A stretch of 64,000 nucleotides of DNA. Origin: Rhizophagus irregularis. Its lineage: Eukaryota; Glomeromycota; Glomeromycetes; Glomerales; Glomeraceae. A program made the position numbers and the translations under genes. Below are positions 1 to 12,782 of this stretch, piece by piece. Where the stretch lies: contig NC_089452.1 in NCBI RefSeq assembly GCF_026210795.1, forward strand, positions 124,001 to 188,000. Reading direction: 5' to 3'. The notes under the pieces are model-generated. The model was given only the letters and a program-made list of their open reading frames with translations. It was not told where the DNA came from and ran no database searches. Position 1 is the first letter of the stretch. Every line of letters starts with the position of its first letter.

Positions 1-640
1 TATTTAAAGTATTTAATGCTTTTAAAGATAATTCACAAGTATTTAAATATATTTCTAATTTAATTTTAAAAGTATTTATTTGCATATTTTGAATACTAGT
101 TATAAGATATAATATTGTAATAACTTTTTTTTATTTTTCCACTTTTTGGCTTTTTTTTCAATCTTTAGGTAAAAATATATTACAAATTTATTTAAAAAAT
201 TATTAAGATCTTCATTTCTTTCAGTAAAATAATGATCGAATTCTTCAAGATTAAGAATAAGACCCATAGATTTTTTATGCTGCATTTGATAAAAATTGTA
301 GTCATTTTTTAAAACTTAGAAGCTAAAAATATTCCTTCAGAAAATAATTCAGGTTATGACTCATTTTCATTATTCTGATAGTTTATTTTATTATAACCTT
401 CTATAATAGATATATAATGAGAAGAACAAATTGTATCATGTAATTTTAAATATAGATATATGGTTAATATTTCATGATCTTTAGCTTTATTATAAGCTAA
501 TTCTATTAATGTTTGAAAACTTAAAGAATTTTTTGTATTTTGGGAAATTTTTTTATTAATCTTAAAAAATAAAATAAAAAAAACTGTTACTAAACCTGTA
601 ATCACATGATAAAATTTCAACCAATAAAATTGACTATTCC
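1..640 (-). pseudogene. Fragments of a transposon-encoded zinc/RING protein family
   Basis: Three minus-strand reading pieces follow one another: 354-620 (88 residues), 100-285 (61 residues) and a piece running off the window start. The last piece (MQINTFKIELEIYL...) can be lined up by eye with a middle region of the 1054-residue protein at 36519-39683 (pattern of KIELEIYL and a serine/leucine helix), and the first with its N-terminus. No piece is a complete gene and no joining intron was established. The mirror copy is at 17127-18200. Function is not assignable. The family link is an inference from short similarities. Confidence 0.45.
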
Positions 641-990
641 CACGTGTTAATAACCAAACCTGATCAATGCAGCCAATTATTAGGACTTTTATCTATGTAT
701 AAAATAAATGTATTGTAAAAATAGTGTTCGGAAAGTATACCATAAAAGGAAATTCGGACTGCCGATCAAAATGATCTGCATCCGAGAGTAGTGTGGTGAT
801 CCGGATGACGGTTTTCATCCGGATCGAAGCACTAGTTGTACAAGATAGTCAAGATAGTCCGATTCAGTGAAAATTATATATACTAGTAATGGTACATTAA
901 GCTGGTAATACAATACTCACAATTAGTAATTTATCTCTCATTCCATAAAAAAAAAACTCATTTATGAAATAGGCAAGTAGCCTAGTACAT

Positions 991-1148
991 CCCTATAAAA
1001 AAAGTTAAATTTGTGCCAAATGGACTAATCATGCAATATTTATTCGAAATTTGTACTAAAAAATAATATAAAATTCGAACAAATTCTAAACAAATATCAT
1101 ATGATTAACCTATTTGGCACAAATTTAGCACAAACTTTTTTTATAGGG
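991..1148. repeat. Foldback/MITE with CCCTATAAAAAAAG ends
   Basis: The ends CCCTATAAAAAAAGTT and AACTTTTTTTATAGGG are inverted, and the inner arms with TTTGTGCCAAATGG are also complementary, so the 158 bp can fold into a long hairpin. CAT flanks both ends and may be a target duplication. A mirror copy sits at 16591-16748, so it was present before the palindrome formed. Confidence 0.65.
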
Positions 1149-1456
1149 CATAAGTCATTACATTTCCATACTTAATCAAATACAACCTCGTACGACCGAA
1201 AAATTTGCGTAACTGTTAATTCACTTTTTTTATAAATACCCTGGGAGAATCAAAATTCTAATGAGTAAAAATAAAACCGTACTAATTATTTTTTTTGTGT
1301 ACTGATCATATTACCACTGATCAAGAGTCTATTTTATTATTAATCATTTGATGAATTCGGAAAGGATTTTACAAGTAAATATATATCCTCAAAATTTCTC
1401 TCACACTAAAAAACACCTAAAAATTCTTTTTTTTACAGAATTATCTCCCAAATGAA

Positions 1457-4178
1457 ATGATGGTGTCAATAAATTGTTTACTCCTAGGAATGACTTCTTT
1501 TGTTGATACTTTTGTGGTTAACGTTGCTAAAGAAAGCGACATTCATGGTTCTTTGGTCAAATTTGATGATTTAAAGATTTCAGACCTCAAGTTTCTTGTC
1601 TATAATGAGATTAATCATGATATTAAGTTTAATTATAAGTACATTGACCTTTGGAAGGTTGACATCGCTTACGGTGAAAGAGACAAACTTAAACATGTTA
1701 CTACCAAAGATGATATTATAGAAAAATTTGGAGGCGAGCAGTTGATACCCATATTCTTGGTTAAGAAAGTTTTTTTTGAACAATTGCTTGTAGATGAGAA
1801 CATTCACGTCATCGTACAATTATTGCCCGCTGCTGCTGGTAAGTGTCTCTTAACGTTTTACCAATCGAACAAGAAATAGATTATATCATTTACATTCATT
1901 TCTCTGCCTGATTTTTTTTTTGATTAGCATCTCTTTCATTTAAGGAAATTATTGAGGTTATTAAAAAGAATGCATTAAAGGGTACACCTAATTTGCCTGA
2001 TGTATTAAGCATGCCATTGCAACAACGTAACTTCAAAGAGTCAATGAGTTATGTAAATGAGACAATATACAATAATATTACGGGCCGAGATGGAAAATCG
2101 AACTACTGGGTTCTTGTCAGTGGAGGAGCCCCGGGGATAGGTATTGTTTCTTTGTACTTTTCCTAGTAAACAATTTGTATCAGTTACTCATTATCTTGTA
2201 AATAGGTAAAACTCGATTTGGGCAGGAGCTTTTTAATCAAGTCAGAAAAGACATGCCTCAGTATATTCAGAATATTTACAATGATCGTAAAATTCCTCAT
2301 GACAGAAGAAGAACTGACACACATTTTGAATACTTATGTATTGACTTCGGAAATGGTCACAGACTTACTCGACAAGATTATGGCATAGATGCATCAATAA
2401 TTATCGGCTTACGAATTGCGCATGCGTTTTTTATTGAAAAAGAATATGGAATGAGTTTTCAAGAATTCCGCATCGCACTTGAACAATATAGGGACAGCTT
2501 TAATAATTTTCATTTTAATGTTGTTATCGGAGAAATTCGCAAAGCCCTAAATCTATCCGATAAACACTTATTTTTCCTATATCTTCATATTGATGAATTT
2601 CAACTTATTGATTCATGGGATAAAGAGGATAAGTCGAATCCACCAACAAAACTCTTCTATAATATGATCCATAATATTTCGGAATTTATGCTTAAATCCG
2701 CTTTACCCGCCTTTGTCCAACCATTCCTTTCAGGGACCGCTCCACTGGCTGTCATTGAACAAAAAGAAGCTTCAAGAATTTCATTCGTGTTTGTTGATTG
2801 TCCATTATTGAACGATCAATCCATTATTCGGATTACGGATCATTTTGCAGAAAAATTCAATGCGGGAATTGCAAACTATGCATATAAATGGAAATATTGT
2901 CGTCAAATGCTTCAGCTTCTGAGGGATACTGGTGGGTTGCCACGCGCACTTCAACGACTCTTTATCGTCTGCTTTGGAGCAGATGGTAAACAGGGGAGAG
3001 AATTTTTTGAGAAACTTGAAAAAAAAGATATTAAGTTTGTGGACTATTTCATCAAAGTCAAGGACAGTCTTGATAAACAGTATGGCATAAAAGACTATGT
3101 TGAAAACAACAGAAATGTTGCTATGAAGCTCATATATTTTTGCATTGAAGGTATTGCCATTGACCCTAATAAATGTTTGGATGATAATAATCCAGCTCTT
3201 ACAATCAGAAGCCTAGAACGTGATAAACATATTATTCTCTCCTCTGTTGAACAATCTGCCGGATGCAATTTGTTCCTTATTAATATGCCCTTCTATTTTA
3301 TCTGTTTATATAATGACGTTCTGTGTATTGTTAAACCTACACTTGTTCACTTGTTCTATGATGAACGCATGTATTGGGAAGAATGGGAGGTGTTTGTGGC
3401 ATACCATGAAGCATTTCGTACTAATCTGGCGATAAAAATGGGAAAGACTACAATGACGTTACGAGAATTATATCCCAATGCTGATAAGTTGGATGTTGAC
3501 TTTGGTGTGAGCGTAGAATTGAAACCCCTTCGTGTATGTGAAGCAAATGAACAATTTCCGCACACTAATCCATTAACAGAAAAACATGATGGTAAAATAA
3601 TAGACTGGCAGAGTGGTAATGTAGTAGTTATCAATGGTAGTAGTGCTCCGTTTGCTGACGTGTTTCTTGTCAGAAAACTTGTGCATATTGAATTTAAAAA
3701 ATTCCTAATGTCGAACCAGTGCAAATGGGATTACGTTTCAATAAAGATGCCCGAAAGTAAAGTTGAAGAAGAAGATGAGAAAAATCCAAAGAGTTTTTAT
3801 ACTGCTGTTGATGATGATGATGATAATTATATTCTTATTACAATTATTTTTACTTCGCAACCATATAAGAAGGAAAAGCATGTATCAGGTGTTTTGGTAA
3901 TTTCAAAAGAGGATTTTAAAAAACACTTTGGACCCGTTTTTTCCTCTCGGGCATCATTTGCCATTACCGGAGATGCAAATCCCAACTTTTGGGAAAAAAA
4001 TAGGTTGAAAAATGTTCTTAACGGTATTGGCGATGCCTCGATTGATAATGTAATCAAAAAACGGCCATATTATAGCGATGAAGATTATTATATCAAAAAT
4101 CCAGGGGCTAAAAAAATGCCAAAAATGGATTATTTCCCATTTGACGTGTCAGAAATTTTAGATATCGAAAACCGATGA
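1457..4178 (+). CDS. Crinkler (CRN) effector-like protein, intact three-exon copy
   Basis: Three exons, 1457-1838, 1928-2140 and 2206-4178, join in frame to 855 codons. Both introns (89 and 65 nt) begin GT and end AG. The first ~125 residues match the ubiquitin-like header of Crinklers (a start of the MxxxNCL type, a central DLWKV, then a late IHVIVQ). A glycine-rich Walker A loop is split by the second intron near residue 200, and a hydrophobic strand ending in DEF near residue 320 fits Walker B. Around residues 670-700 an AD followed by an ExK triplet fits a PD-(D/E)XK nuclease core. CRN families are known to combine Ubl, NTPase and nuclease-like modules and to act in nuclei. The role here is inferred. 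The start was chosen because the header begins there; an upstream TTTTACAG suggests a 5' UTR intron. The mirror copy is broken. Confidence 0.85.
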
Positions 4179-4568
4179 TTGATGTGAACCAACAACTCCA
4201 ACAAATGAGATGATGCAATGACAAACGCACGCGCGGGTTACCAAAGGGTTCATACTAATAGTAATCATGTACACCTTGTATATTAAACTATTAAAAAATA
4301 AGATTTTTTTGCGTTTACGAAAAATTTATTTGATGATTTATAAATGTTAATTCTAAATATGAAAACCCGTGACATTTTGACTATGTCTCAATGACATTCC
4401 ATATTCCTTAAAATCCCATCCGCTTAGCTTGAGAAATGAATCACCCCCAAAAAATGAGCATCCTTATCCTGAACCACGGTCCAGATGCTTATCCTGGGCC
4501 TTGAATTTGATTGGGCAAAAATTGTTATATTTTTGGAATGATCTTACCACACCACCTCGTAAAGGCGC

Positions 4569-4725
4569 AAAAGTATCGGACTTGACCCATCTGGGGTGTC
4601 ATCTTGACCCGCTGCGTGCACGTTGTCGATCACATATATTTTACAATACTCCATGTATAGGATCGACAACGTGCATGCAGGAGGGTCAAGTTAGCACCGC
4701 GTCGCGGGTCAAGTCCGATACTTTT
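4569..4725. repeat. GC-richer hairpin in left arm
   Basis: The outer 20 bp (AAAAGTATCGGACTTGACCC) recur inverted at the far end, and an inner GTGCACGTTGTCGATC is also inverted, giving a two-tier stem. The sequence is far richer in CpG than its surroundings. The mirror copy is at 12625-12782. It could be a small MITE older than the duplication. No target duplication is clear. Confidence 0.6.
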
Positions 4726-4879
4726 GCCGTCAACCGCCGATCATGACTTATAAAAGGCTGAAAGATCGGACCAAAACCCCTCTAGTTAGTCATAATCAAT
4801 ATTAAAATTTCAGGCAGCTACCCGCAGCTGCCTTCTATTTAATTTTGAACCAATTATATATAATAAATATGAATTTACT

Positions 4880-5760
4880 GATATCTTAGTTTTTTTTAAT
4901 GCACAATAGACTTTTAAAAAAATTTTTTTATCATTATAATTTTACTTTTTCTTTAAAAAACAATAGCTTTTAACATTAAAGCTTTTTTTTAATATTTATA
5001 TTAAATAGTATTTATTTATTATTATTAAAGAAAGACAATAACTTTAAAATTGACTTCTAAAAAATGGATTTAGTTTGTTATTAATTGTTTCTTTTCTTTC
5101 TTTTATAACAATACAATAAACTTGGATTTTCTTGAAAATAAAAACAGTTTCTTAAGGTAATCATGAAAGATGTTAGTTCTTTATTTGTAGAAATATAATT
5201 AGGGAGCTTACACATATTACGTAATTATCAAAGGGAAGGAGTGGATAACTAAAATCTTACATTACACTTAATAAAATATATAATTTATAAATATTATAAT
5301 TTGATTGGTTATTAAATCTGACAAGAGGGGGGGAGTAAGTTTATATTAAACTGAATATTACATAATATATGTAACTTCCCTTAATATTCTTTTCTTTTTT
5401 TATGTAATTGTAGATTTAGATTTAAACTTATTGAATTTGAAAACAGTTTTTTGTAATAATTATTGAAGGAGGATGTTTAATTTTTATTTATAGGAATATA
5501 ATTAACATTTCTTTTTTTGTAATAATAGGCTTGAATTTAAACAGTTTTTAAATAGAAAAATTTATTTTGCATATAGCAATAAAATAATTGATAGAATTTT
5601 TTAAATAAAATTATGATAACTCATAATTAATAATATTTCTACTCTTCTTTTATTAATAATAAATTTAGATTTGGACTTCCTAAACTTTATTTTAAGAATT
5701 ATTTCAATAAATATGATATTTAGTTCTTTATTTTTTTATAGTAATAAATTTTAATTTGAA
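4880..5760. repeat. Degenerate ~110-145-bp tandem repeats of inner arm
   Basis: Stretches of the form AGTTCTTTATTTGTAG, then TTCTTTTCTTTTTTTGTAAT, then a TTGAACTTATTGAATTTG-like segment recur about every 110-145 bp. The mirror of this array is 9240-9730. The units are AT-rich and encode nothing recognisable. Confidence 0.5.
5202..5380. mobile_element. PIF/Harbinger-like MITE, left arm only
   Basis: The 179-bp element starts GGGAGCTTACACATATTACG and ends with the inverted CATAATATATGTAACTTCCC. It is flanked by TTA on both sides (5199-5201 and 5381-5383). A TTA duplication with GGG ends is the PIF/Harbinger signature. The opposite arm near 9590 carries the uninterrupted site (AATATAATTAACATTC read inverted), which proves insertion after duplication of the arms. 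Confidence 0.8.
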
Positions 5761-5894
5761 TTTTCTGAATTTGAATAAGAAAAGTATTAGTTTTTTATTT
5801 TAATAAATTTATTATGTATAACTTATTAAAAGTTTGCATTCACATACTGTAATAATAAAATTAATAAAATTACATATTAAATAATGAAATAATG

Positions 5895-6044
5895 TATTTA
5901 CTGCACCCTGTGTTACAAATTTATATATATTTTTATGTTTATCATTTGCCATTTTAAGGGGGGTGCAGTGTATAAACTAAAGATCGACATAAACAATTTA
6001 CAAAAAAGAAAGGATGCGTTGTAACGCAGGGTGCGGTAAATAAA
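5895..6044. mobile_element. 150-bp inverted-repeat element
   Basis: TATTTACTGCACCCTGTGTT at the left is matched by an inverted TATTTACCGCACCCTGCGTT at the right. No reading frame is present. It behaves like a small MITE. The superfamily is not assignable because no clear duplication is seen. Confidence 0.55.
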
Positions 6045-6135
6045 TTCACTCTTAAATAATTATTTTAATAAATCAAATTTTTTAATTTCAATGATATTTT
6101 AAATTGTTATATGTAAATACTTTAAATGATTTACT

Positions 6136-6443
6136 GTATATCGTGGGCCATAGTACCCCCCTATGCATAGTACCCCCCTTGAAAAATTTCATAGAATTGT
6201 ATAGTACCCAGGGGATATTTTACAATTATCTCGTGATCTAGTGATCAGATTTGAGCCATCTTTTTTTTGTTTGATAGCTCTCATTGAGCTCTTCAAAATA
6301 AAAAAAGATCGTTCAAATTGGACTAGTAGATCGTGAAATATTCGCAAAAAACAGAATTTTTAGGCTTTGTTTAGTACCTGGGGGTATAGGGTCAAACCCC
6401 CGATTTTTGCAAGATACCCAGAGTACTGTGGTCCGCTATATAC
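6136..6443. mobile_element. MITE with internal foldback module
   Basis: The ends read GTATATCGTGGGCCATAGTA and, inverted, GTATATAGCGGACCACAGTA. Inside, around 6222-6345, lies a second inverted pair (ATCTCGTGATCTAGTGATC and its degenerate inverse) seen in other transposons of this window. TA may be the target duplication. No protein is encoded. Confidence 0.6.
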
Positions 6444-7967
6444 GGTATATTTTAATTAAAAAAAAATAAAATTTTTTTTATGCTTTAGAAAATTAGTTAA
6501 ATTGTTTTTAGTAATAAAAAATAACTGTTTTTAAAGAAAATAAAAAAAAAGAAAAAAAAAGTAGTTTATTTTTATATAATCAACATCTATATACAGTAGA
6601 TCATTAATTACTGCATCAATTGCAAAATCAAAAAAAAAATTAAAATTAGTTTTTGAAAATATTTTTTTTTTCTTAAAGAACAAACTTTTAATTTAAAAAT
6701 AAATATATTTTTTTTGAAAATTTTTTTTAGGTAATTTGAAACTTCATAAATAAATAAATAATTTTTATTATTTGCATATCAGATATCAATCTGATATACA
6801 TTAATTCACTTTTTTGTTTTTTATTTTTTAAGAATATAATTTTTTTTTTAATTTAAAAAATTGTATTTTATTGTGTTTAAAATTATACATTCAACAAATT
6901 TTATTAAACGAAAATACAATTTTTGAATCTGTTATTATTATAAAAAAAATAAAAATCATTAACAGTCAGTAGAAATGTCATTTCTCTTGCCGATCATTAA
7001 TTAAAATAATTTTGTGTAACCATAATTGAATATATCACCACATAGCTAAATAAAGAAATTTTTAATACAATGCTTATACAAATTAAGTAAATTAATAGTT
7101 CATCATGTGTACTATAAATATTCGTCATCATTTCCTCTTTAGTAATATTTTTTTTTCTTTACATATTACAAGAAAGTTCGTCTCAAAAATGAAGTTTTCC
7201 TCAAAATGCAACTTAAAGGTGAGTATAAAATACAATTTAAATAACGCAAATATATGTAATTTTACAAGAAGAAAAAGATTTATTAAGTTAAAAAGAGCAG
7301 TTATTTAGGGAGATTTTGTGTAAACCGCAAAAAACCAATTTTTATAATAAAAAAAATTTTTCTTGATTTCAATAAAACTCTTAACAAAAGCTTTCTTAAC
7401 CAGCAATTATTTCATTTTTAGGTATAATTTGGTGAAATGAACAACTTTTGTTAAGCTTAGAATGGTGATTATTAAGCTAGATTTTTTGTTATTTATAAAT
7501 TTTGTTGAATTTTTTAATTATAGTGCTAATAAAAAAAAATTTTTTTTTATTAGAATAATATTATTGGGTCTATTTGGGCGGTATAATCGCAAAAATAGTT
7601 AAATATTATGTTTTTATTTGTTTATTTAAATTAGACATTTAATGCTTAATTCTTAATATTATAGTAATCATGTAAATTATTATAACATTAAAAAAAACTT
7701 TAAAATTTTTAATTTTAGTTCATTTAACAAGAAAATAAAACAAAAATTATTTATTCATAGAAAAATTCTTATTGACTATTAGGTCTATTTACTTTGTTAA
7801 GTCATAAATACAAATAGTATAATATGAATAAGTAAAATATTTTTTTATATATATAAAAAGTATCTAAAGTAGCGTCAAAATAAAAGATATTTATTGAATA
7901 TTTAAAAAAAATAAGCAAAAGAATAAAGTTAAATAAATTTTCTTAATTTTTATTAGTTTGTTGTATT
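6444..7967. other. AT-rich palindrome spacer without genes
   Basis: Long A and T runs and many stops in all frames. The 67-residue frame at 7105-7308 has fungal-looking composition but no motif, and I do not count it as a gene. An 18-bp match (ACAGTCAGT-RAAATGT) to the right side near 9230 hints that pairing of the arms once went deeper. Confidence 0.6.
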
Positions 7968-8211
7968 TAAGGTTGCTTGCCGAAACTTAGGGGTTTAGGC
8001 AAGATGGCGTTTCGCCGAAAAGTGAAATTCTGCCGAAACTATATTAAAGTTATATTAAAAAACTGGCAAAACTTTAGAGAAAGATGAAACTGCCGAAACT
8101 TATTATAAATGCTGAAACTGCCGAAACTCTGCCAAAACTATAATAAATCTATAGTAAAATTTTGACGAAACTAATCGTAGGATTTTGAAGAGGTTTAGAT
8201 AAGCAACCTTA
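7968..8211. mobile_element. hAT-like MITE with GTTGTATT target duplication
   Basis: The 244-bp element begins TAAGGTTGCTTGCC and ends with the inverted AAGCAACCTTA. GTTGTATT (8 bp) flanks it exactly at 7960-7967 and 8212-8219. An 8-bp duplication with a TA(A/G)GG end fits the hAT superfamily. The interior is a series of GCCGAAACT motifs with no reading frame. Confidence 0.82.
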
Positions 8212-8219
8212 GTTGTATT

Positions 8220-9269
8220 AAAATAACCATATAATTAACTACTTTCTTTGGCCAGATGCAACCGAATAAAGTGAAGTTTTTGACTTTTAAAAGGTTTAAG
8301 GGACAAATTGCCACTCAACCGAAGAATTTTAATAATGCCGATTTACACAAATTATCGCTAAAAATGGCTAATACTCCTTTTTTACCGGATTGTCATATCA
8401 TCATGTGATATGATACACAAAATTTAAAGACGGTAATTAATAGTGACAATCCTAGCTAAGCCACTTGTAAAGTTTGAAATCGCTAGAGTTTTGCGTCTTT
8501 GACTTTTCTATGTAGGAACGCAAGATTCTGACGGTAAATTTCCTATTAATTTAAATATTGGATGAAAAATTTTTGAACATTTTTCACTGTAACTAAGCTA
8601 TATTTGGTTTTTATTTAGTTTTTAAATCTTTATTTAGTTTTATTTGAATCTTTTTAATATTCACATTCTTTGTTAAACTTGTACAGTTTCTACTAAAACT
8701 ATATATATATACCTATAGTGCAAGTTTATGAAATATTTTTTTTGGACATGAAAGTTATTGTATACTGTTTTTTTTCACTTATTGGAAAAAAATTTATAGT
8801 AAAGAACAAGAAATTCCAAAAAATTTTTTTTTATTAATTACAAAGCCCATAAAATTAATTATAGAATGTCGATCATTTTCTCTGGTTGAATGACGATCTG
8901 TCTCTTAAAAATATTTTTCAAACCTTAAACGAACATGTTTACTATTGTTGGAAAAAATGTTACATTGCATAAATATGGTGTTACATTTGACCTGAAAATT
9001 TCGATTTTAATGTAATTTGGGCTGGCATTACGAATTTGGCCGGAATTAAGAAAATTTTGGGCAGAATTAAGATCTGAAAATTGTCGATTTTAGCCATTTG
9101 TACCAACTTTGGCCAACCTTAAGTTTACATATATATTATATGCCATATAGCCATACTGTCACAATAATTTACAGTATATTGAGATATCATAGTACAAAAA
9201 ATCTCACTCTAATTTTTGGGAACATTTCCACTGACTGTTAATTACATTCCTATAAATAAAGAACAAACA
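8220..9269. other. Spacer with a dispersed repeat, no gene
   Basis: 8230-8540 contains a segment (GTCAAAGA..., AAGTGGCTTAGCTA, GGCTAATACTCC) whose inverted counterpart is recognisable at 19095-19290, so both are copies of one dispersed repeat. The rest is AT-rich without frames. Confidence 0.45.
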
Positions 9270-10431
9270 TTTTCCTTGTTCTGAGTCCAATAATTTCAAA
9301 TTTAAGTCTACAATTACAAAAAAGAAAAGAACATGTTTTTATAAATAAAGAACTAATACCTTTTTTTAATAACTACCCTAAAACTCTTATTCTATACTTA
9401 CAGTATACTCTTCTTTATAAAAAATTGTTTTAAATCAAATCCAAGTCTACTGTTACAAAAAAGAAATGTTAATTATGTTCCTATAAATAAAGATCAAACA
9501 TCCTCCTTTAATAATTATTACAAGAAACTGTTTCCAAGTTCAATAAGTTCAAATCCAAAACTACAATTACAAAAAAAAAGAAAAGAATGTTAATTATATT
9601 ATTACAAATAAAGAACTAACATCTTTCATAATAATTACCTTAAGAAACTGTTTTCACATCCAAGAAAATCCAAGTTTATTGTATTGTCATAAAAGAAAGG
9701 AAAGAAATAATTAATAACAAACTAAATCCATTTTTTAGAAGTTTAAGTAGCTTAATTTTAAAGTTATTATCTTTCTTTAATAATAAATAAATACGATTTA
9801 ATATAAATATTAAAAAAAAACTTTAAAGCCTTTAATATTAAAAAGTATTGTTTCTTAAAGAAAAGGCAAAATTATAAAAATAAAAAAAAATTTTTTTAAA
9901 GTCTATTGTGCATTAAAAAAAACTAAGATATCAGTAAATTCATATTTATTATATGTGATTGATTTAAATTAAATAGAAGGCAGCTGCGAGCAGCTGCCCG
10001 AAATTTTAATATAGTTGATTATTTTTATTTTTATTTAACAGTAATAGTTAGCGAATACAAATTTTATAAACATATCAAAAATGAAAAAGTAAAATAAAAA
10101 AATGAACTAAACTATCAGAAGAATCTACTTCGATGGTGGGGCAATTAAACACGAAACTATTAAAGATATAACCAACTACATCTAAAAACCATTTCTTTAA
10201 TTAACCCACTACCTCCCATACATTAGCCGAAACTTGGTAAGTTGAAGTCCACCCTGCAGAAGAAAGTAAAATTGACCTATAAAATTATATAAATCAAACT
10301 ACTAAAATCTACAGTGGCACTACGAAGTAAGATTAGTATAAAATTCTATTATATTTTTACCAAAATAAATGTAATTCCTAACACTATCTAAAGAATCATA
10401 ATGAATAATATTATTATTACTACTATTATTA

Positions 10432-10713
10432 GGCTGCTCCAAGCCAATTCTTTGTTTAACATAACATAGGGGCCCCAATCTAGGGGGGGAGGACAAAAAA
10501 TAATATATAAAATACAATACATAACCAGAATTACCATTAATATTGGCCAAAATTTTGACCAAAAGAGTGAGCAAAAATTTTGGATGATAATTCCGGCCAA
10601 TACTTAAAGATTTGTATAATTCCGGCCTAAATTACATGTATTTTTTTTACATAAAAAATCCAAAAACAGGGGGGAGGGGGTTATGTTAAACGAAAAATTG
10701 AATTGGTGCGGCC
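10432..10713. mobile_element. PIF/Harbinger-like MITE inside the LINE
   Basis: The ends GGCTGCTCCAAGCCAATTC and, inverted, GGCCGCACCAATTCAATTT are followed by GTTTAACATAAC on both sides. TTA flanks the element at 10429-10431 and 10714-10716. A truncated second copy, over 90% alike by eye, lies at 50583-50826. Confidence 0.78.
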
Positions 10714-10889
10714 TTACTAGGTAACGAACGAACGCTTTTGAATTCTAATTTTTTCTTTTTAGTTAAACTCATAGAATGTTCAAATTCCTTCAAATGCGAA
10801 CACATTGGAATCCAAACTTCTTCAAATATCTCGTTAAAAATAAACTGCCTTATTTGAACTAAAACATCAACAACTTTTTTCTTTGTAGT

Positions 10890-12291
10890 TCAAGAACTCA
10901 ACAAATCTGAAAGTGACATAGGTATAATTCCTTTAATAAGATCGATAAAAGTAAACACGTTAGGATCATAAGATATATCCCAAATATCAAGTGCCATGAA
11001 AGCATTGAAATCTTGTATATTATCATTATATTCTAATGTCCAAGTCAAGAGATGATTAACAGTTTTATCTCTAATATTGTGAATGATATCATAATGACCA
11101 CTACACGTCCATACGTGATTAAAGGTTTCGTCATGCAATCCACATATAGGGCACATCCATCCATCATACAAGTCAAGCAATGATTTCTTCATCTGTTCAA
11201 TTGTAGGAATTTCTTCAATTAATAAATGAACTTTTTGAGCTTTCATTTTAGAAGAAGAAACAGAAGTTTCATTGTTATTTATATCACAATTTAAACAACT
11301 AAATGTGGATGTCCAGTTAACTTCTAACATACGATATTTAGAATTTCTATTTAAATTAATAATTTCTCTAATCCTTTGTAGTTGCAAATATTTTTCAAAA
11401 ATGAGCGCAGCTTATTTTCAATAATAATTCCATTTCAACAAGAAAAAACTTTCATCATACAAGCGTCCCATCGAAAGACTATATAGCGATCCTGATCAGT
11501 ATGTGTAATTTTGGCCAAATTATCTACATAATTATTATCCATATCATCACCATGAGCAACAACTTTAAACATTTTCACATGCAAGTTCAATGTTAATATA
11601 ATTCTACATAAAACATCCCATAAGAAGTTATTATTAGCCTTAAAGTATTCACGTGAGGTTAGAGAAAATCTTGATTTCTTTAATTTTTCAAATTGAGTAA
11701 TCACGTTAAGTGAATCAGTGTTAATTCTAACTTTACTATTTTTTGGAACAACGCTTAATGCTAAAAGAATAGCTAATAATTCTCCTCTATACGCAGAAGG
11801 CCATTTATCAACAGTAGAATAAAATTCAACATGAGGTATATCAAACAAATCACTAATCTGAGCGAAAGCACAACTAATACTACATTGTTCAGTACCTAAA
11901 TCTATTAATGATCCATCAGTGTAAAATTCAAAAATATAATAATTATTATTGTCAAAAGGAGCTAATGTTCGTTGTATTATTAATAAGTCATTTTTTAAAG
12001 TAGAAGAATCTAATAAATCTAAAATTATATTATCTTGTAATTGTAATTGTGGAGAAATCACGTGATTTTGCGTTAATGCTAGTTGTATAATATCATATTT
12101 CTTTTTTGCAAAATCAAAAATATCAAAAATATTAGATTAGACGTAAATTGAGATTCAGTTAACAATGGTACTAAACATTCCCAATCAGCAGAAAAAGTAC
12201 AAAGTGAGCGTGCTGATAATGCTGCATTAGCAACGCAACCATATTCCATACATTGATATATATAAGTATATATATTGGTACATTGAGACAT
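10890..12291 (-). pseudogene. LINE ORF remnant: RNase H plus zinc-binding tail
   Basis: The frame at 11435-12061 is an RNase H type 1 domain: FYTDGS, then GELLAIL, INTDSL and a late VDNLAK supply the D-E-D-D set, with AHGDD near the catalytic histidine. 10890-11387 continues in another frame with C-P-I-C, H and C spaced like the zinc-binding tail of LINE proteins. Upstream, 12079-12291 joins the RNase H frame after a one-base shift near 12135. At least two shifts make it non-functional. In the parent element the RNase H would remove RNA during reverse transcription. Confidence 0.8.
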
Positions 12292-12624
12292 ATCAACATG
12301 AAAATGTTTAATAACAGGTCGTTATGCTTTGTCTATTCCTTAAATTTTTCCAATAACTACAGAGTTGAATTGTGAATTATAAAATGCTATTAAAGATCTA
12401 TTTTTTTTAGTAATATCATATGATTGAGCCTCTTCTACATTATCATCACGAGCGCCAAATAAATGTGATATATTATGACTCAAATGAATACTATCTGTAG
12501 TAATAAAATTTCTAATATCTATATAAAATTTTAATATTAATTATGACTAACTAGAGGGGTTTTGGTCTGATCTTTCAGCCTTTTATAAGTCATGATCGGC
12601 GGTTGAATGAGGTGCCTTTACGGC

Positions 12625-12782
12625 AAAAGTATCAGACTTGATCCGCGACGTGGTGCTAACTTGACTCTTCTGCATGCATGTTGTCAATCCTATACATGGA
12701 GTATTGTAAAATATATGTGATCGACAACGTGCATATAGCGGGTCAAGATGACACCCCCAGATGAGTCAAGTCCGATACTTTT
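12625..12782. repeat. Mirror copy of the GC-richer hairpin
   Basis: Inverted counterpart of 4569-4725. At least five CpG sites of the left copy are TG or CA here (for example GTCGATC-type sites and GTCCGAT changed to GTCTGAT), so its stem pairs less well. Confidence 0.6.

Larger units (their letters stand above)
1..5760 (+). repeat. Left arm of giant inverted repeat
   Basis: Reading the reverse complement of 9270-18170 reproduces this stretch nearly base for base once insertions are removed. Position 1 pairs with about 18167, 721 with about 17024, the Crinkler gene with its mirror copy, and 4800 with about 10015. Identity looks about 90-95% in the outer part by eye and drops in the inner 4.8-5.7 kb, where the match fades. 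The arm is cut by the window edge, so its outer end is unknown. The roughly 3.5 kb between the arms is unpaired spacer. Confidence 0.93.
10013..12525 (-). mobile_element. 5'-truncated LINE fragment inserted in right arm
   Basis: AAATTTTAATAT stands at 10001-10012 and again at 12526-12537, while the left arm has it once near 4800. The low-coordinate junction is T-rich, which is the tail of a minus-strand LINE. The insert holds RNase H and zinc-binding coding remnants but no reverse transcriptase, so it was truncated at the 5' end on arrival, as target-primed insertion usually does. A Harbinger-like MITE later entered its 3' part. Confidence 0.85.

Noticed and set aside
3356..3724. Reverse-strand frames within the Crinkler gene
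   Set aside because: They lie wholly inside the intact exon 3 and show no domain; the mirror frames at 13717-14025 are the same effect.
4429..4746. 105-residue frame overlapping the hairpin
   Set aside because: It crosses both stems of an inverted repeat, and the mirror copy has substitutions and an insertion that destroy it.
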